Below, piece after piece: positions 23,554-32,841 of a stretch of 64,000 nucleotides of DNA. Every line of letters begins with the position of its first letter. The stretch's first letter is position 1. The notes under the pieces are model-generated. The model did not search any database. It had not been told where the DNA came from and was given only the letters and a program-made list of their open reading frames with translations. Source of the stretch: Arcticibacter sp. (GTDB taxonomy: Bacteria; Bacteroidota; Bacteroidia; 2-12-FULL-35-15); contig JAJNQB010000014.1 in assembly GCA_021155045.1 (NCBI GenBank), positions 224,029 through 288,028 of the forward strand, in the 5' to 3' direction. The position numbers were made by a program, and so were the translations under genes.

Positions 23554-24459
23554 TTACTTCAAAAGGGTATTAACAAAAAAGTGTTGCAGGAAATTTTGGA
23601 TGTGTAAAATCCCTTGGTAATTGATTTTTTCTTCATCGTCACTTACTTTGTGATAATCGCTGTGTGTACCGGTTGTAAAAGAGAGACATTTTATTTTATT
23701 TTGAGCAAAGGCGCGGCAATCGGTATCATAAATTTTTGTTACAGCATCGGTATATAGTTTTATTTCAAGTGTTGCAAGCGAGTCGATGTATTTTTTTGTG
23801 TTTGTAGTAGCTTCTCCCATTCCATAAATATTGATGATTGGGTAGCTGGAGTTAAGCCGGCCAACCATATCGAAATTGATGACATTACAAATGGGGGGGA
23901 ATTTATTTTTGCTAAACTCATAAAAAGCGGTGGAGCCGTATAATCCTATTTCGTGCGCTGAATATGCAACAAAGAGGTAATTGTACTTTTTATTTTGCCA
24001 TTGCTTGAATGATTTGGTGAGACCAAGGAGAAGGGCAACCCCAGAAGCATTGTCATCCGCTCCATTGTGAATTTGGTTCTTTTTATTTAAGCTGTAGGAA
24101 AGTTTTCCTCCTAGGCCAATGTGGTCGTAATGTGCGCCAATCAGAACTGTACTATCCGCATGATTATTAATAAAGCAATAAATATTTTTAGATTTTTTTT
24201 CGATTAGTGAATCGGGATGTAAATAATTAAATGATTGAATAGCGGGTTTAAATTTTTTATTTTTTTTAAATTCTTGGGTAATGAATTTTGCTGCTTTGTT
24301 TTCGTAGATGGAGGACACTTCTCGGCCTTTCATGCTGTCGTTTGCAAGCATTTGAATGATGGATTGGTAATAGGCTATAAAAGTAGTTGAATCAAGATTG
24401 TTTTGCGCAGAAATGCTAAGTGAGAATATATAAAACAGGAAAAGCGCTTTTAGTTTCAT
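23554..24459 (-). CDS. secreted M28 family zinc peptidase
   Basis: The protein has 301 residues. A signal peptide (1-18, MKLKALFLFYIFSLSISAQ) leads to the periplasm or beyond. The M28 co-catalytic zinc site is present: GAHYDHIGLGG (His), NGADDNASGVA (Asp), the SAHEIGLYGS glutamate region, NVINFDMVGR (Asp) and the TTGTHSDYHKVSD histidine. It is an aminopeptidase-like enzyme acting on peptides; substrate preference cannot be read. It has its own -7 box and is separate from the collagen-like gene upstream on the same strand by a terminator. Confidence 0.93.
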   Translation of the reverse strand: MKLKALFLFYIFSLSISAQNNLDSTTFIAYYQSIIQMLANDSMKGREVSSIYENKAAKFITQEFKKNKKFKPAIQSFNYLHPDSLIEKKSKNIYCFINNHADSTVLIGAHYDHIGLGGKLSYSLNKKNQIHNGADDNASGVALLLGLTKSFKQWQNKKYNYLFVAYSAHEIGLYGSTAFYEFSKNKFPPICNVINFDMVGRLNSSYPIINIYGMGEATTNTKKYIDSLATLEIKLYTDAVTKIYDTDCRAFAQNKIKCLSFTTGTHSDYHKVSDDEEKINYQGILHIQNFLQHFFVNTLLK

Positions 24460-24475
24460 AATTGAGAATACGTCA

Positions 24476-24483
24476 CAAATATA
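24476..24483 (-). promoter_or_regulatory. putative -7 box (TATATTTG) of the M28 peptidase gene
   Basis: TATATTTG on the minus strand matches TAnnTTTG and lies 16 bases before the ATG at 24459. Confidence 0.5.
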
Positions 24484-24515
24484 AAGGTATAAAGCGTTTC
24501 TTGATTGGATAAAAC

Positions 24516-24548
24516 AAAAAAGGTTTCCTGATATAGGAAACCTTTTTT
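24516..24548 (-). terminator. rho-independent terminator of the collagen-like operon
   Basis: AAAAAAGGTTTCCT and AGGAAACCTTTTTT form a perfect 14-bp stem around GATAT, 17 bases after the collagen-like gene stop. Confidence 0.85.
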
Positions 24549-24565
24549 GTTAGAAAATATTAGAA

Positions 24566-26392
24566 TCAATGTTTTTGAGCTTCTAACATTCTTGTTTTTT
24601 CTTCACGAGAAGGATTAATTGAAGAAGGGTAGTTGGTATTAAATTGGAATTTAGTACCATCCCACCAGAATCCTTCACCACTTTGTGATTTGTTGCCATC
24701 ATTAAACAATACTTTGTCTAAACCAGCATTGAATTCAGTTGTTTTCAAGAAAGAAGGAACTTCAGTTGAAGTAGCATCTACTCTATCGCCAGCAGCAATC
24801 CAGTTGATTTCTACATTCGAAGTACCGCCATTTAATTCTTTTACTACAAATCCTGTTTTGCTAACAGAAGCAATGTAGACACCATTACATTCTCCAACAG
24901 GAGTAATGGTAACGATTGGACTTTCTCCTAATAATTGAGAATAGTTTTCGTCAAAAGAAACAGTAGCAGTACCATTTACTAAAGTGATTTTACCTTTTTT
25001 GTAAACTACAGCTTCGGTAGAAGTTACAGAATATGCAGGAACTACTGAATTGTTAGTAGAAACTAATTCAATGTTTTTACCAGAAGTATAAACATCGCCC
25101 ATGTTGTAAGCAGCAAATAATTCACCTGCATTGAATTGACCAACAACAGAACCTTTGCTCATTGATCCGATGGTTCCAAAGAAACCACCACCAATGCCAG
25201 CAGAAGCAGAAGTAGGTACTAATCCCGCACCAGACGCATATGCAGCACTACCATAAACACCATAGCTTAGTGATCCACTTGATTTGTAACCTAATGATCC
25301 CCAATAAGTCCCATTTACTTCAGCACCAAAAGTACCACCGCAACGGTTATAGTCATTGTAGTTCCATCCTCCTACACCAAATGTGTAAACATCTCCCCAG
25401 AAATTGTAACCACGAGTAGCATCATTGCTAGTATTTTGAGAATAACCAGTACCATCATTTTGTGAATCACGTGTACGGTAACCGTATAAAGTAGATTGAC
25501 CGTCACCAGTGGCAGTCAATTGCATGTTATAAACATAAAATCTATATAACAAAGAAGGAGCCATATTTACGGCAACATTTGTTCCATTATCTTGTATTTG
25601 GCTATTTCCTAAAGCAGTAGCTCCTGTAAATTTAGAAACGTAGTTAATTGTCCCTGCAACTGAACCAGGCCCTGTGGGTCCAACTGCGCCAGTAGCACCT
25701 GTAGCGCCAGTAGCACCAACAGCACCAGTTGCTCCAGCAGTTCCGTTAGCTCCAGTAGCACCATCTGTCCCGTTAGCACCAGTAGCGCCAGTAGTTCCGT
25801 TAGCTCCAGTAGCACCAACTAAACCCATTGCTCCTGTAGCACCAGTAGTTCCGTTAGCTCCAGTAGCACCAACTAAACCCATTGCTCCTGTAGCTCCATC
25901 TGCTCCATTAGCACCCGTTGCACCATCAACACCATTAGTACCATCATTTCCGTTAGCTCCCGTAGGTCCAACAGGACCTATAGGCCCAGGAGTACCATTA
26001 GCAGAGAATAATGCATAAGGCACGCTCACTAATTCTGAAGTACCTGAAATTGTATATGCGGTTCCACCTAATGGATCTGTTTCTGTTTTAATAAAATATG
26101 GACCAGCTGACCAGTCGATACCAGCAAATGTACCAGTAACTGGTGTTCCATTACCGATTTCTAAACTTGCTAAACCATTGGCATTAGTAGTGGGAGTGTG
26201 TGTTTCAACAAACACAGCCGTTCCTGAAGCAGAACCTTGTAAAACACTAATTTGAATTCCAACTGAAGTACTAGCAACAAGTGTATTACCAGCATCTCTA
26301 ATAACAGTTTGATAGCTCATTTTTTGAGGAGCCTGGGCAAACGTACCCATTGTAAGCATAAAAGCTGCTACTATTGTAAATATTTTTTTCAT
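24566..26392 (-). CDS. secreted collagen-like (Gly-X-Y) protein
   Basis: The protein has 608 residues. Residues 1-20 are a signal peptide (ending TFAQ). Residues 23-130 form a globular lead domain starting MSYQTVIRD, common in Bacteroidota. Residues 133-243 are Gly-X-Y triplets (GPIGPVGPTG, then mostly GATGAN/GAMGLV), which should form a collagen-type triple helix. A long globular part follows (about 250-608) with Gly/Tyr-rich sequence. The repeats contain a tandem duplication with a 54-base period. No clear T9SS domain is seen at the end. It is probably a surface fibre or trimeric protein. A T9SS-cargo gene lies 6 bp upstream in the same operon. Confidence 0.88.
   Translation of the reverse strand: MKKIFTIVAAFMLTMGTFAQAPQKMSYQTVIRDAGNTLVASTSVGIQISVLQGSASGTAVFVETHTPTTNANGLASLEIGNGTPVTGTFAGIDWSAGPYFIKTETDPLGGTAYTISGTSELVSVPYALFSANGTPGPIGPVGPTGANGNDGTNGVDGATGANGADGATGAMGLVGATGANGTTGATGAMGLVGATGANGTTGATGANGTDGATGANGTAGATGAVGATGATGATGAVGPTGPGSVAGTINYVSKFTGATALGNSQIQDNGTNVAVNMAPSLLYRFYVYNMQLTATGDGQSTLYGYRTRDSQNDGTGYSQNTSNDATRGYNFWGDVYTFGVGGWNYNDYNRCGGTFGAEVNGTYWGSLGYKSSGSLSYGVYGSAAYASGAGLVPTSASAGIGGGFFGTIGSMSKGSVVGQFNAGELFAAYNMGDVYTSGKNIELVSTNNSVVPAYSVTSTEAVVYKKGKITLVNGTATVSFDENYSQLLGESPIVTITPVGECNGVYIASVSKTGFVVKELNGGTSNVEINWIAAGDRVDATSTEVPSFLKTTEFNAGLDKVLFNDGNKSQSGEGFWWDGTKFQFNTNYPSSINPSREEKTRMLEAQKH
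25793..25894 (-). repeat. tandem duplication in the Gly-X-Y region, 54-base period
   Basis: AGTTCCGTTAGCTCCAGTAG and following bases recur after exactly 54 bases (25793 and 25847), with the first 48 bases identical. This equals 18 residues, TGATGAMGLVGATGANGT, in tandem. The near-identity at DNA level suggests a recent duplication and possible length variation between strains. Confidence 0.85.
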
Positions 26393-26398
26393 GGTTTT

Positions 26399-26884
26399 TT
26401 AGTTTTTAATGATTTTAAATGATTTTACTTCTGTTTTATTATTGTCAATTACTCTCAAAAAATAATTTCCTACAGCATAATCAGCCATTTTAATAGCTGT
26501 TTGTGTAGCATCAATTTTTTGACTAACTAATACTTTTCCATTTATATCAAAAAGTTGAAAAGTTAGATTACTTAAATCCTTACTGCCGACTACTAAATTG
26601 ACATAATCAATAGAAGGGTTTGGATACACTGACACAACTAAGTTAATGTCAGGATTGTTGTTTAGGCTGGTGATAATCTCATAAGGTTGCTGTACCCCTT
26701 GGTTTACAGATCCAGAAGCGCTTGTGTTACTTGTATAGACAGGCTGTCCTATCGAGTAACTAGCACTTCCTCCTGAACCAGTTGCGTCACCCCCAGATGC
26801 AGTAGTAGCATCTTGAGCGTACAATCCAGATAAGCCAATTCCAGCTAAAAACACCACTGATAGTTTTGTTTTTTTGTGTTGCAT
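26399..26884 (-). CDS. secreted protein with T9SS type A C-terminal sorting domain
   Basis: The protein has 161 residues. A signal peptide (1-23, ending LYAQ) is followed by a low-complexity Gly/Ser segment (TTASGGDATGSGGSASYSIGQ) and a C-terminal domain (about 82-161) with VSVYPNPSIDYVNLV, LFDINGKVL and the end NYFLRVIDNNKTEVKSFKIIK, the T9SS type A pattern. It should be carried over the outer membrane by the type IX system and attached or released. The mature part before the sorting domain is only about 55 residues, so it may be a small scaffold partner of the collagen-like protein encoded 6 bp downstream. Confidence 0.9.
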   Translation of the reverse strand: MQHKKTKLSVVFLAGIGLSGLYAQDATTASGGDATGSGGSASYSIGQPVYTSNTSASGSVNQGVQQPYEIITSLNNNPDINLVVSVYPNPSIDYVNLVVGSKDLSNLTFQLFDINGKVLVSQKIDATQTAIKMADYAVGNYFLRVIDNNKTEVKSFKIIKN

Positions 26885-27039
26885 TTGGTTTATTTTAGTT
26901 TATTATACTGTTTAATTGTGAGCAAGATAATAAAAAAAAGGGAGATGCAAAATGATGAAAAATTTGGGAGGGGGAAAGAGCTGAAAATCAGAGCAAAAAA
27001 AAGAAAATATTTTAAATAAACAGCATACAATCATTTTCA

Positions 27040-27047
27040 TACTTTTG
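27040..27047 (+). promoter_or_regulatory. putative -7 box (TACTTTTG) of glyS
   Basis: TACTTTTG matches TAnnTTTG. It overlaps the in-frame TTG at 27045, which therefore cannot be the start; the ATG at 27072 is 24 bases downstream. Confidence 0.55.
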
Positions 27048-27071
27048 CGGTTGATTATAAAAAAAGAGATT

Positions 27072-28616
27072 ATGGCAAATCAAGAAGATATTTTTAAAGA
27101 CATTATTTCACACTCAAAAGAGTATGGGTTCATATTTCAAAGTTCAGAAATTTATGATGGATTAAGCGCGGTTTATGATTATGGACAAATGGGTGTTGAG
27201 CTCAAGAAAAATCTTCGTGATTATTGGTGGAAAGCCATGGTGCAAATGCATGAAAATATTGTAGGGATTGATGCTGCTATATTTATGCATCCAACTACTT
27301 GGAAAGCATCTGGGCACGTTGATGCATTCAACGACCCATTGATTGATAATAAAGACAGTAAAAAACGTTACCGTGCCGATGTATTAATTGAAGAGCATGT
27401 TGCTAAAATTGAAGCTAAAATTCAGAAAGAAGTTGATAAAGCAAAAGAGCGTTTTGGCGATACATTTGATGAAGCACAGTTTCGTTCTACCAATGCAAGA
27501 GTATTGGAAAATCAAGCGAAAGCAGATGCTATACTTACAAGATTTAAAGAGGCATTAGAAAAAAACGATTTAGAAACGGTTCGTCAAATTATTATTGATT
27601 GCGAAATTGTTTGTCCTGTTTCTGGTTCAAAAAATTGGACAGAAGTGCGACAATTTAATTTAATGTTTAGCACTTCAATGGGTGCTGTTACCGAAGATTC
27701 TAACATTATTTATTTACGCCCAGAAACAGCACAGGGAATTTTTGTTAATTTTTTGAATGTACAAAAAACAGGAAGGATGAAAATTCCTTTTGGTATTGCA
27801 CAAACAGGAAAAGCATTCCGAAATGAAATTGTTGCTCGTCAGTTTATTTTCCGTATGCGCGAGTTTGAACAAATGGAAATGCAATTTTTTGTACGTCCAG
27901 GAACAGAAATGGAATGGTATAACTTCTGGAAAGAAACACGCATGAAATGGCACAAATCGCTTGGTTTTGGAGACAATAACTATCGTTACCACGATCATTT
28001 AAAATTAGCACATTATGCAAATGCCGCTTGCGATATTGAATTTAATTTTCCTTTTGGATTCAAAGAATTAGAAGGAATCCATTCTCGCACGGATTTCGAT
28101 TTAAAAGCACATGAACAGCATTCAGGAAAAAAATTACAATATTTTGATCCAGAGTTAAATCAAAATTATGTTCCTTATGTAGTTGAAACATCGGTTGGTT
28201 TAGACCGTCTTTTTCTTGCTACAATGGCAAAATCGTATGTTGAAGAAAAATTGGAAGATGGCACTACTCGTGTTGCATTAAATCTTCCAGCATTTTTAGC
28301 ACCAATTAAAGTTGCCGTATTACCATTATTAAAGAAAGATGGTTTACCAGAGAAAGCACGCGAAATAATTGATATGCTTAAGTTTGACCATGCAACAACA
28401 TTTGATGAAAAAGATACGATAGGTAAACGTTACCGCAGACAAGATGCTATTGGAACACCATTTTGCATAACAATTGACCATCAAACATTGGAAGACAATA
28501 CCGTAACGATTCGTCATAGAGATACCATGCAACAGGAACGAGTTGCTGTAGAAGTACTACCTAAAATGATTGACGATAAAGTAAGTTTTAAGAAAGCTTT
28601 ACAAGCATTGAGATAA
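27072..28616 (+). CDS. glyS: glycyl-tRNA synthetase, class II single-subunit type
   Basis: From the ATG at 27072 the protein has 514 residues. It charges tRNA-Gly with glycine in the cytosol. Motifs of the eukaryote-like alpha2 type are present: GLSAVYDYGQMGVELKKNL near the start, EDSNIIYLRPETAQGIFVNF, FRNEIVARQFIFRMREFEQME (motif 2 region), and ETSVGLDRLFLATM (motif 3), with an anticodon-binding domain at about 415-514. The longer frame from 27045 begins inside the promoter and is rejected. It is convergent with thiL (4-bp gap). Confidence 0.96.
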   Translation: MANQEDIFKDIISHSKEYGFIFQSSEIYDGLSAVYDYGQMGVELKKNLRDYWWKAMVQMHENIVGIDAAIFMHPTTWKASGHVDAFNDPLIDNKDSKKRYRADVLIEEHVAKIEAKIQKEVDKAKERFGDTFDEAQFRSTNARVLENQAKADAILTRFKEALEKNDLETVRQIIIDCEIVCPVSGSKNWTEVRQFNLMFSTSMGAVTEDSNIIYLRPETAQGIFVNFLNVQKTGRMKIPFGIAQTGKAFRNEIVARQFIFRMREFEQMEMQFFVRPGTEMEWYNFWKETRMKWHKSLGFGDNNYRYHDHLKLAHYANAACDIEFNFPFGFKELEGIHSRTDFDLKAHEQHSGKKLQYFDPELNQNYVPYVVETSVGLDRLFLATMAKSYVEEKLEDGTTRVALNLPAFLAPIKVAVLPLLKKDGLPEKAREIIDMLKFDHATTFDEKDTIGKRYRRQDAIGTPFCITIDHQTLEDNTVTIRHRDTMQQERVAVEVLPKMIDDKVSFKKALQALR

Positions 28617-28620
28617 AAGT

Positions 28621-29667
28621 TTAATCTTTTTTTAACAGAGCGTCCCAACCCTGAGCTGTTAAAGGCGTTGAAGAACCCCCTTTGGTGATTAAATTAATTC
28701 CATCTTTTTTATTTGTCATGTGCCCAATAACGGTAATGTCTGGATTAGCTTTTATTTTAGGGAAATCACTTTGGTCAATGGTAAAAAGTAATTCGTAATC
28801 TTCTCCGCCACTTAATGCACAAACGGTTGGGTCTAAATTAAATTCACGAGCAACAGTATAGGTTAATGGGTCAATAGGAATTTTTTCTTCGTATAAATTG
28901 CATCCCGTTTCTGATTGTGTGCAGAGGTGTAAAATTTCTGATGCTAAGCCATCAGAAATATCAATCATAGCTGTTGGTTTTACTTCTAATTTTTCAAGTA
29001 ATACAGGAATATCTTTTCTGGCTTCAGGCTTTAATTGACGCTCAAGGATATAATCATTCCCTTCTAAATCGGGCTGTACACCTGGGCTTTCCATAAAAAT
29101 TTGTTTTTCTCTTTCAAGCAACTGCAAGCCAACATAAGCAGCACCCAAATCGCCTGTAACACATAACAAATCACCTTCCTTAGCACCATTACGGTAAACA
29201 AGTTCTTCTGCTTTTGCTTCACCAATAACGGTAATGCTAATTATCAATCCGCTTTTACTAGAAGTTGTATCTCCTCCAACAATATCTACTTTATGTTTAT
29301 GGCAAGCGAGCATCATTCCTGAATATAACTCTTCAACAGATTCCACCGAAAATCGATTAGAAACGGCAATAGAAATGGTTATTTGTTTGGGAATGGCATT
29401 CATCGCATAAATGTCTGAAACATTTACATTTACTGCTTTATAACCTAAATGTTTAAGAGGAACGTAAGACAAATCAAAATGAATTCCTTCAACAAGCATA
29501 TCGGTTGATACAACTGTTAATTTATCTTTATTATCAATAACAGCAGCATCATCGCCAACTCCTTTTAAAGAACTTTCATTTTTAATTTCAACGAATTGCG
29601 TAAGGTGTTTTATTAGTCCAAACTCTCCTAAGCTACTTAATTCGGTACGTCCTGTATTTTCTAACAT
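28621..29667 (-). CDS. thiL: thiamine-monophosphate kinase
   Basis: The protein has 348 residues and phosphorylates thiamine phosphate to thiamine diphosphate, the last step of cofactor synthesis. It has the AIRS-like fold motifs: GVGDDAAVI near residue 40, STDMLVEGIHFDL, NVSDIYAMNA, VGGDTTSS and MIDISDGLASEI, plus ALSGGEDYELLFT. TDP is the cofactor of dxs and 2-oxoglutarate dehydrogenase encoded elsewhere in the window. It is monocistronic, with a -7 box at 29686-29693. Confidence 0.95.
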   Translation of the reverse strand: MLENTGRTELSSLGEFGLIKHLTQFVEIKNESSLKGVGDDAAVIDNKDKLTVVSTDMLVEGIHFDLSYVPLKHLGYKAVNVNVSDIYAMNAIPKQITISIAVSNRFSVESVEELYSGMMLACHKHKVDIVGGDTTSSKSGLIISITVIGEAKAEELVYRNGAKEGDLLCVTGDLGAAYVGLQLLEREKQIFMESPGVQPDLEGNDYILERQLKPEARKDIPVLLEKLEVKPTAMIDISDGLASEILHLCTQSETGCNLYEEKIPIDPLTYTVAREFNLDPTVCALSGGEDYELLFTIDQSDFPKIKANPDITVIGHMTNKKDGINLITKGGSSTPLTAQGWDALLKKD

Positions 29668-29685
29668 CGATTAAATTTTATTTTG

Positions 29686-29693
29686 CAAAAATA
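29686..29693 (-). promoter_or_regulatory. putative -7 box (TATTTTTG) of thiL
   Basis: TATTTTTG on the minus strand matches TAnnTTTG and lies 18 bases before the ATG at 29667. Confidence 0.55.
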
Positions 29694-29738
29694 CATCATA
29701 AATAATTACTTTTAACAACTATTTTAATTTGATTAAAA

Positions 29739-31406
29739 ATGGCAAAACAAGCAAACATCAAGACATCATCTGTTAAATCAATTAATACTGCAAAATCAAT
29801 TTTAGAAAAAATAGAATTGTGGTTAGAGAAAAACGATAAAAAATTATTTTTTGCTTTCTTGTTTTTGTCAACTCTTTTTTCATTCTTATTGTTCGATTCA
29901 AAAGTTTCTGAAGGTGGTGATGATTCCAGTTATATTCAAAGAGCTTGGGATTTTTTGTATGACAACAAATTTCCATATTTTCAAGGACCTGCTTATCCTG
30001 TTTTTTTGTCGTTTTTTGTAAATATTTTTGGATTAAACGTAATTGCACTAAAGTTTTTTTCATTGTTATGTCAATTCGGATTTGTTTGGTTTACGTATAA
30101 AGCTTTTCACAAACGCATTCCTTATTTTGTACTATTTGCCCTTGTTTCATTTATTTCCTTTAATCATTTTATTCAATATTATTCTTCCCAAACATTTACC
30201 GAAACATTCTTTTTATTTGTTCAATCCCTTTGCTTGTTTGTTACTTTTAAAATCATTGATAGCATCAAAGAAAAGGATACATGGATTAGTGTGGTAAAAG
30301 AAAACTATTTAAAATGGATTTTCTTTGGATTGCTGTTTGTGTTGTTATCCATCTCTAAAAGTATTGCTTTCGTTGCCATTGTAGCAGTTGTGCTTTATTT
30401 TATCACGAATAAAAACTATAAACAAGCAGTATTTGCATTGCTTGCATTTTTTGTTGTAAGATTAACATATCAATTAATAGCAACAGCTTTATTTGGCGCA
30501 AACGAAACTGACCAAATGGAAATGATGTTGCGTAAAGACTTATATAAACCTGAAGGTGGACACGAAGATTTTTCTGGAATGATTGATAGATTCTTTTTGA
30601 ATTTCAATACCTATATTTCATTGCATACGTATCGTATTTTAAATTTAAGAAATGTTGATACAGATGCTTCAAAAATAATTCCAGCCTTGTCTTATATAAC
30701 AACAATAGCATTAACAATTTTTACATTCTTGAGCTACAAAAAAAACAAAATCATTTTTTTTACAAGCATTTATGCTATTATTCTTTGTGGCGGAATTTTC
30801 TTTGGTGTTCAAGCAAATAACATGCAAGACCGTTTAATTATTATTGTTATTCCTTTTATTTTCTTGGTGTTCTTTTATGGATTTTATGAATTATCGAAAC
30901 GTTCATCAATGGCTCAAAACGCTTTTTTTGTAATTGCTTTGCTGATGTTATTTATAACTGTTTTTAAAACTTCAAGTATTGCTCAAAAAAACACAACAGC
31001 ACTAAAAAAGAATTTAAGTGGCGATATTTATTATGGTTATACACCTGATTGGCAAAACTTTTTGAAAATGAGTCGTTATTGTGCTGACAGTTTACCTGAT
31101 AGTGCTCAAGTTATTTCTCGAAAACCAAGTATGAGTTTTATTTATGGGAAAGGGAAAAAATTTATCGGACAATATTGGGTAACAACTACAAATCCTGATA
31201 GTGTATTAATGCAATGGCAACAACAAAAAGTAGAATATGTGATTTTGCCAAGCTTAAGAATGAATCCGAAGAAAAACAATGGAAGAGTGATTAATACGCT
31301 TCATCGTATGCTTGCACCTGTTGCAGAAAAATATCCTCAAAAAATGCGATTGGTAAAATCAATTGGCGATTTAGAAAAGTGTGATTTGTATCAATTGAAG
31401 TATTAA
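29739..31406 (+). CDS. polytopic membrane protein, GT39/ArnT-like glycosyltransferase
   Basis: The protein has 555 residues with about 10-11 hydrophobic helices between about 35 and 415 and a soluble C-terminal part. The first loop carries EGGDDSSYIQRAWDF, where the acidic pair fits the catalytic Asp of GT-C type lipid-phosphosugar transferases. The GPAYPVFLSFF segment is also typical. Such enzymes add sugars to lipids or proteins on the periplasmic face. The substrate is unknown. Its last 4 bases overlap the end of a convergent small secreted-protein gene. Confidence 0.75.
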   Translation: MAKQANIKTSSVKSINTAKSILEKIELWLEKNDKKLFFAFLFLSTLFSFLLFDSKVSEGGDDSSYIQRAWDFLYDNKFPYFQGPAYPVFLSFFVNIFGLNVIALKFFSLLCQFGFVWFTYKAFHKRIPYFVLFALVSFISFNHFIQYYSSQTFTETFFLFVQSLCLFVTFKIIDSIKEKDTWISVVKENYLKWIFFGLLFVLLSISKSIAFVAIVAVVLYFITNKNYKQAVFALLAFFVVRLTYQLIATALFGANETDQMEMMLRKDLYKPEGGHEDFSGMIDRFFLNFNTYISLHTYRILNLRNVDTDASKIIPALSYITTIALTIFTFLSYKKNKIIFFTSIYAIILCGGIFFGVQANNMQDRLIIIVIPFIFLVFFYGFYELSKRSSMAQNAFFVIALLMLFITVFKTSSIAQKNTTALKKNLSGDIYYGYTPDWQNFLKMSRYCADSLPDSAQVISRKPSMSFIYGKGKKFIGQYWVTTTNPDSVLMQWQQQKVEYVILPSLRMNPKKNNGRVINTLHRMLAPVAEKYPQKMRLVKSIGDLEKCDLYQLKY

Positions 31407-31855
31407 TCTTTCTTAAAACCTACTAATACCGAAACACATCCGCTTGGAACAATAGATGTTTTTGTTTCGGAAGGAGGTGCTGTAACTTCAACGATGAATT
31501 GCTGTGTATTTTTTACTTTAAAATCCCAGAAATCAGCAAAATTGTTCTCCTTACTATCAAAAATTACTTTCCTAGATGCGTCCATAACTTTGAATGTTAC
31601 ATCTCCTAGTTGTTCTTGGAAACAAACTAAAATTCTGTAGTCTTGCCCAGCATAAAACGTAAGATTCATTTCTGCGCTTTGCCCTGCTGTTAGAGTAGAG
31701 GTATTCATTTGCCCATTTTGAGTAAAAGGCAAAACATTGGGCATGCACTTCTTTTTAACAAAAGAATTGCATTGAGAAAATGATAATATAGGGCAAATAA
31801 AAACCATCACAACAATCGTTGAAATGGTTTTAAATATTTTTTTGTGTCTCATCAA
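31403..31855 (-). CDS. small secreted protein of unknown function
   Basis: The protein has 150 residues. A signal peptide (about 1-28, ending LSFSQ) is followed by a beta-rich domain with Cys residues (CNSFVKKKCMPN, RILVCFQE, SGCVSVLVGF) and the segment GQSAEMNLTFYAGQDYRILV. I have no family name with a function. It lies 14 bp after the lipoprotein gene on the same strand, with a small inverted repeat (AAGCGT...ACGCTT, 31854-31870) between them, and could be co-transcribed. It is probably periplasmic or outer-membrane associated. Confidence 0.75.
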   Translation of the reverse strand: MMRHKKIFKTISTIVVMVFICPILSFSQCNSFVKKKCMPNVLPFTQNGQMNTSTLTAGQSAEMNLTFYAGQDYRILVCFQEQLGDVTFKVMDASRKVIFDSKENNFADFWDFKVKNTQQFIVEVTAPPSETKTSIVPSGCVSVLVGFKKD

Positions 31856-31869
31856 GCGTGTTTTACGCT

Positions 31870-32766
31870 TTATTTAATGATTTGGTTTCTAATTTTAGCC
31901 GCTTTTTCTGAAATTTGTTTCAATTGGTCAGCTGTAAGGGCAAAAGAGCTTCCGTTTCCAATAGTTGTAACGCCTTTTTCTTTATCAGTAGTTACAGTAG
32001 TTTCGCCTGCAGAAGTTGTAACGGTGTCATAAATTTGTTTTAACTCAATTAAATACCCTAATACTTCTGCAATTCCTTCATTTTCAGTTTTATGACTATC
32101 CAAAAGCGCAACTAAATTATCAAGCGAAAGTTTTTGCTCCCCAATTCGTGTAATAATTGCTTCATTTTTAGTGGTGTTTGCTATTTGTGTGGCAATATAA
32201 AGCCCTTCAATCCAACCGCCTGCAATAATTAATGCAGAAATGCCTGGTTGTCCATTGTCTTTTAAATAAGCATCCGCTGTCCAGTATGAGTCAGAAATAA
32301 TTCCAAGAAGCGAATCTCTATTTTCTAAATTTAATTCAATACGTTCCGTTGTTTTTTCGTCAAAAGCGCCACTAATCCCAAGTTTTGATGCCAATGTGTT
32401 TGTACAACGCAAGTATAACATTGATTCTTGTGTTTGATCAAAAATACTGGTAAAACTTAAATCAGAACCGTAAATACCCAAATTAAGGGCTTTTCCTTTT
32501 ACCGATTCGTATTTCGAAAGGTTTTCAATTGGATTTAAAAAGTTTTTATTGTATTTGGCTCCAGCCGCTTTTAATAAAGATGTTGTTTCAATAGGTGAAG
32601 GAATAGAATAAAAAACATTTTGTGCTTTTGTATCTTTTGTTTTTGTCGCATCCACAGTATCTGTTACAGATAAATCATCGTGTTCTGAGGAGCCAGAACC
32701 ACAAGCAAACAAAACTACTGACGTTAATGCAATAGAAATGTGTTTAAAATTTTTTATAGTTGGCAT
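31870..32766 (-). CDS. conserved Bacteroidota lipoprotein
   Basis: From the ATG at 32766 the protein has 298 residues. The signal ends in a lipobox (VVLFACGSGSSEHDD), so the mature protein starts at Cys and is lipid-anchored; the acidic and serine-rich residues after Cys may favour surface exposure. The body is alpha-helical (IENLSKYESVKGKALNLGIY, GWIEGLYIATQIA). I recognise no catalytic motif. The TTG at 32790 overlaps the -7 box and is rejected. It is probably co-transcribed with the small secreted-protein gene downstream. Confidence 0.8.
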   Translation of the reverse strand: MPTIKNFKHISIALTSVVLFACGSGSSEHDDLSVTDTVDATKTKDTKAQNVFYSIPSPIETTSLLKAAGAKYNKNFLNPIENLSKYESVKGKALNLGIYGSDLSFTSIFDQTQESMLYLRCTNTLASKLGISGAFDEKTTERIELNLENRDSLLGIISDSYWTADAYLKDNGQPGISALIIAGGWIEGLYIATQIANTTKNEAIITRIGEQKLSLDNLVALLDSHKTENEGIAEVLGYLIELKQIYDTVTTSAGETTVTTDKEKGVTTIGNGSSFALTADQLKQISEKAAKIRNQIIK

Positions 32767-32787
32767 AGTAAAATGGTTTAAGATTTT

Positions 32788-32795
32788 CAAATATA
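32788..32795 (-). promoter_or_regulatory. putative -7 box (TATATTTG) of the lipoprotein gene
   Basis: TATATTTG on the minus strand matches TAnnTTTG and lies 21 bases before the ATG at 32766. Confidence 0.5.
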
Positions 32796-32841
32796 CAAAA
32801 AAACAGATATAAGGAAATGGATTGTTAAGAAAGAAGAAAAA

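Noticed and set aside
25674..26018. Antisense frame rich in Ala/Pro/Val
   Set aside because: It is the complement of the Gly-X-Y repeats of the collagen-like gene.
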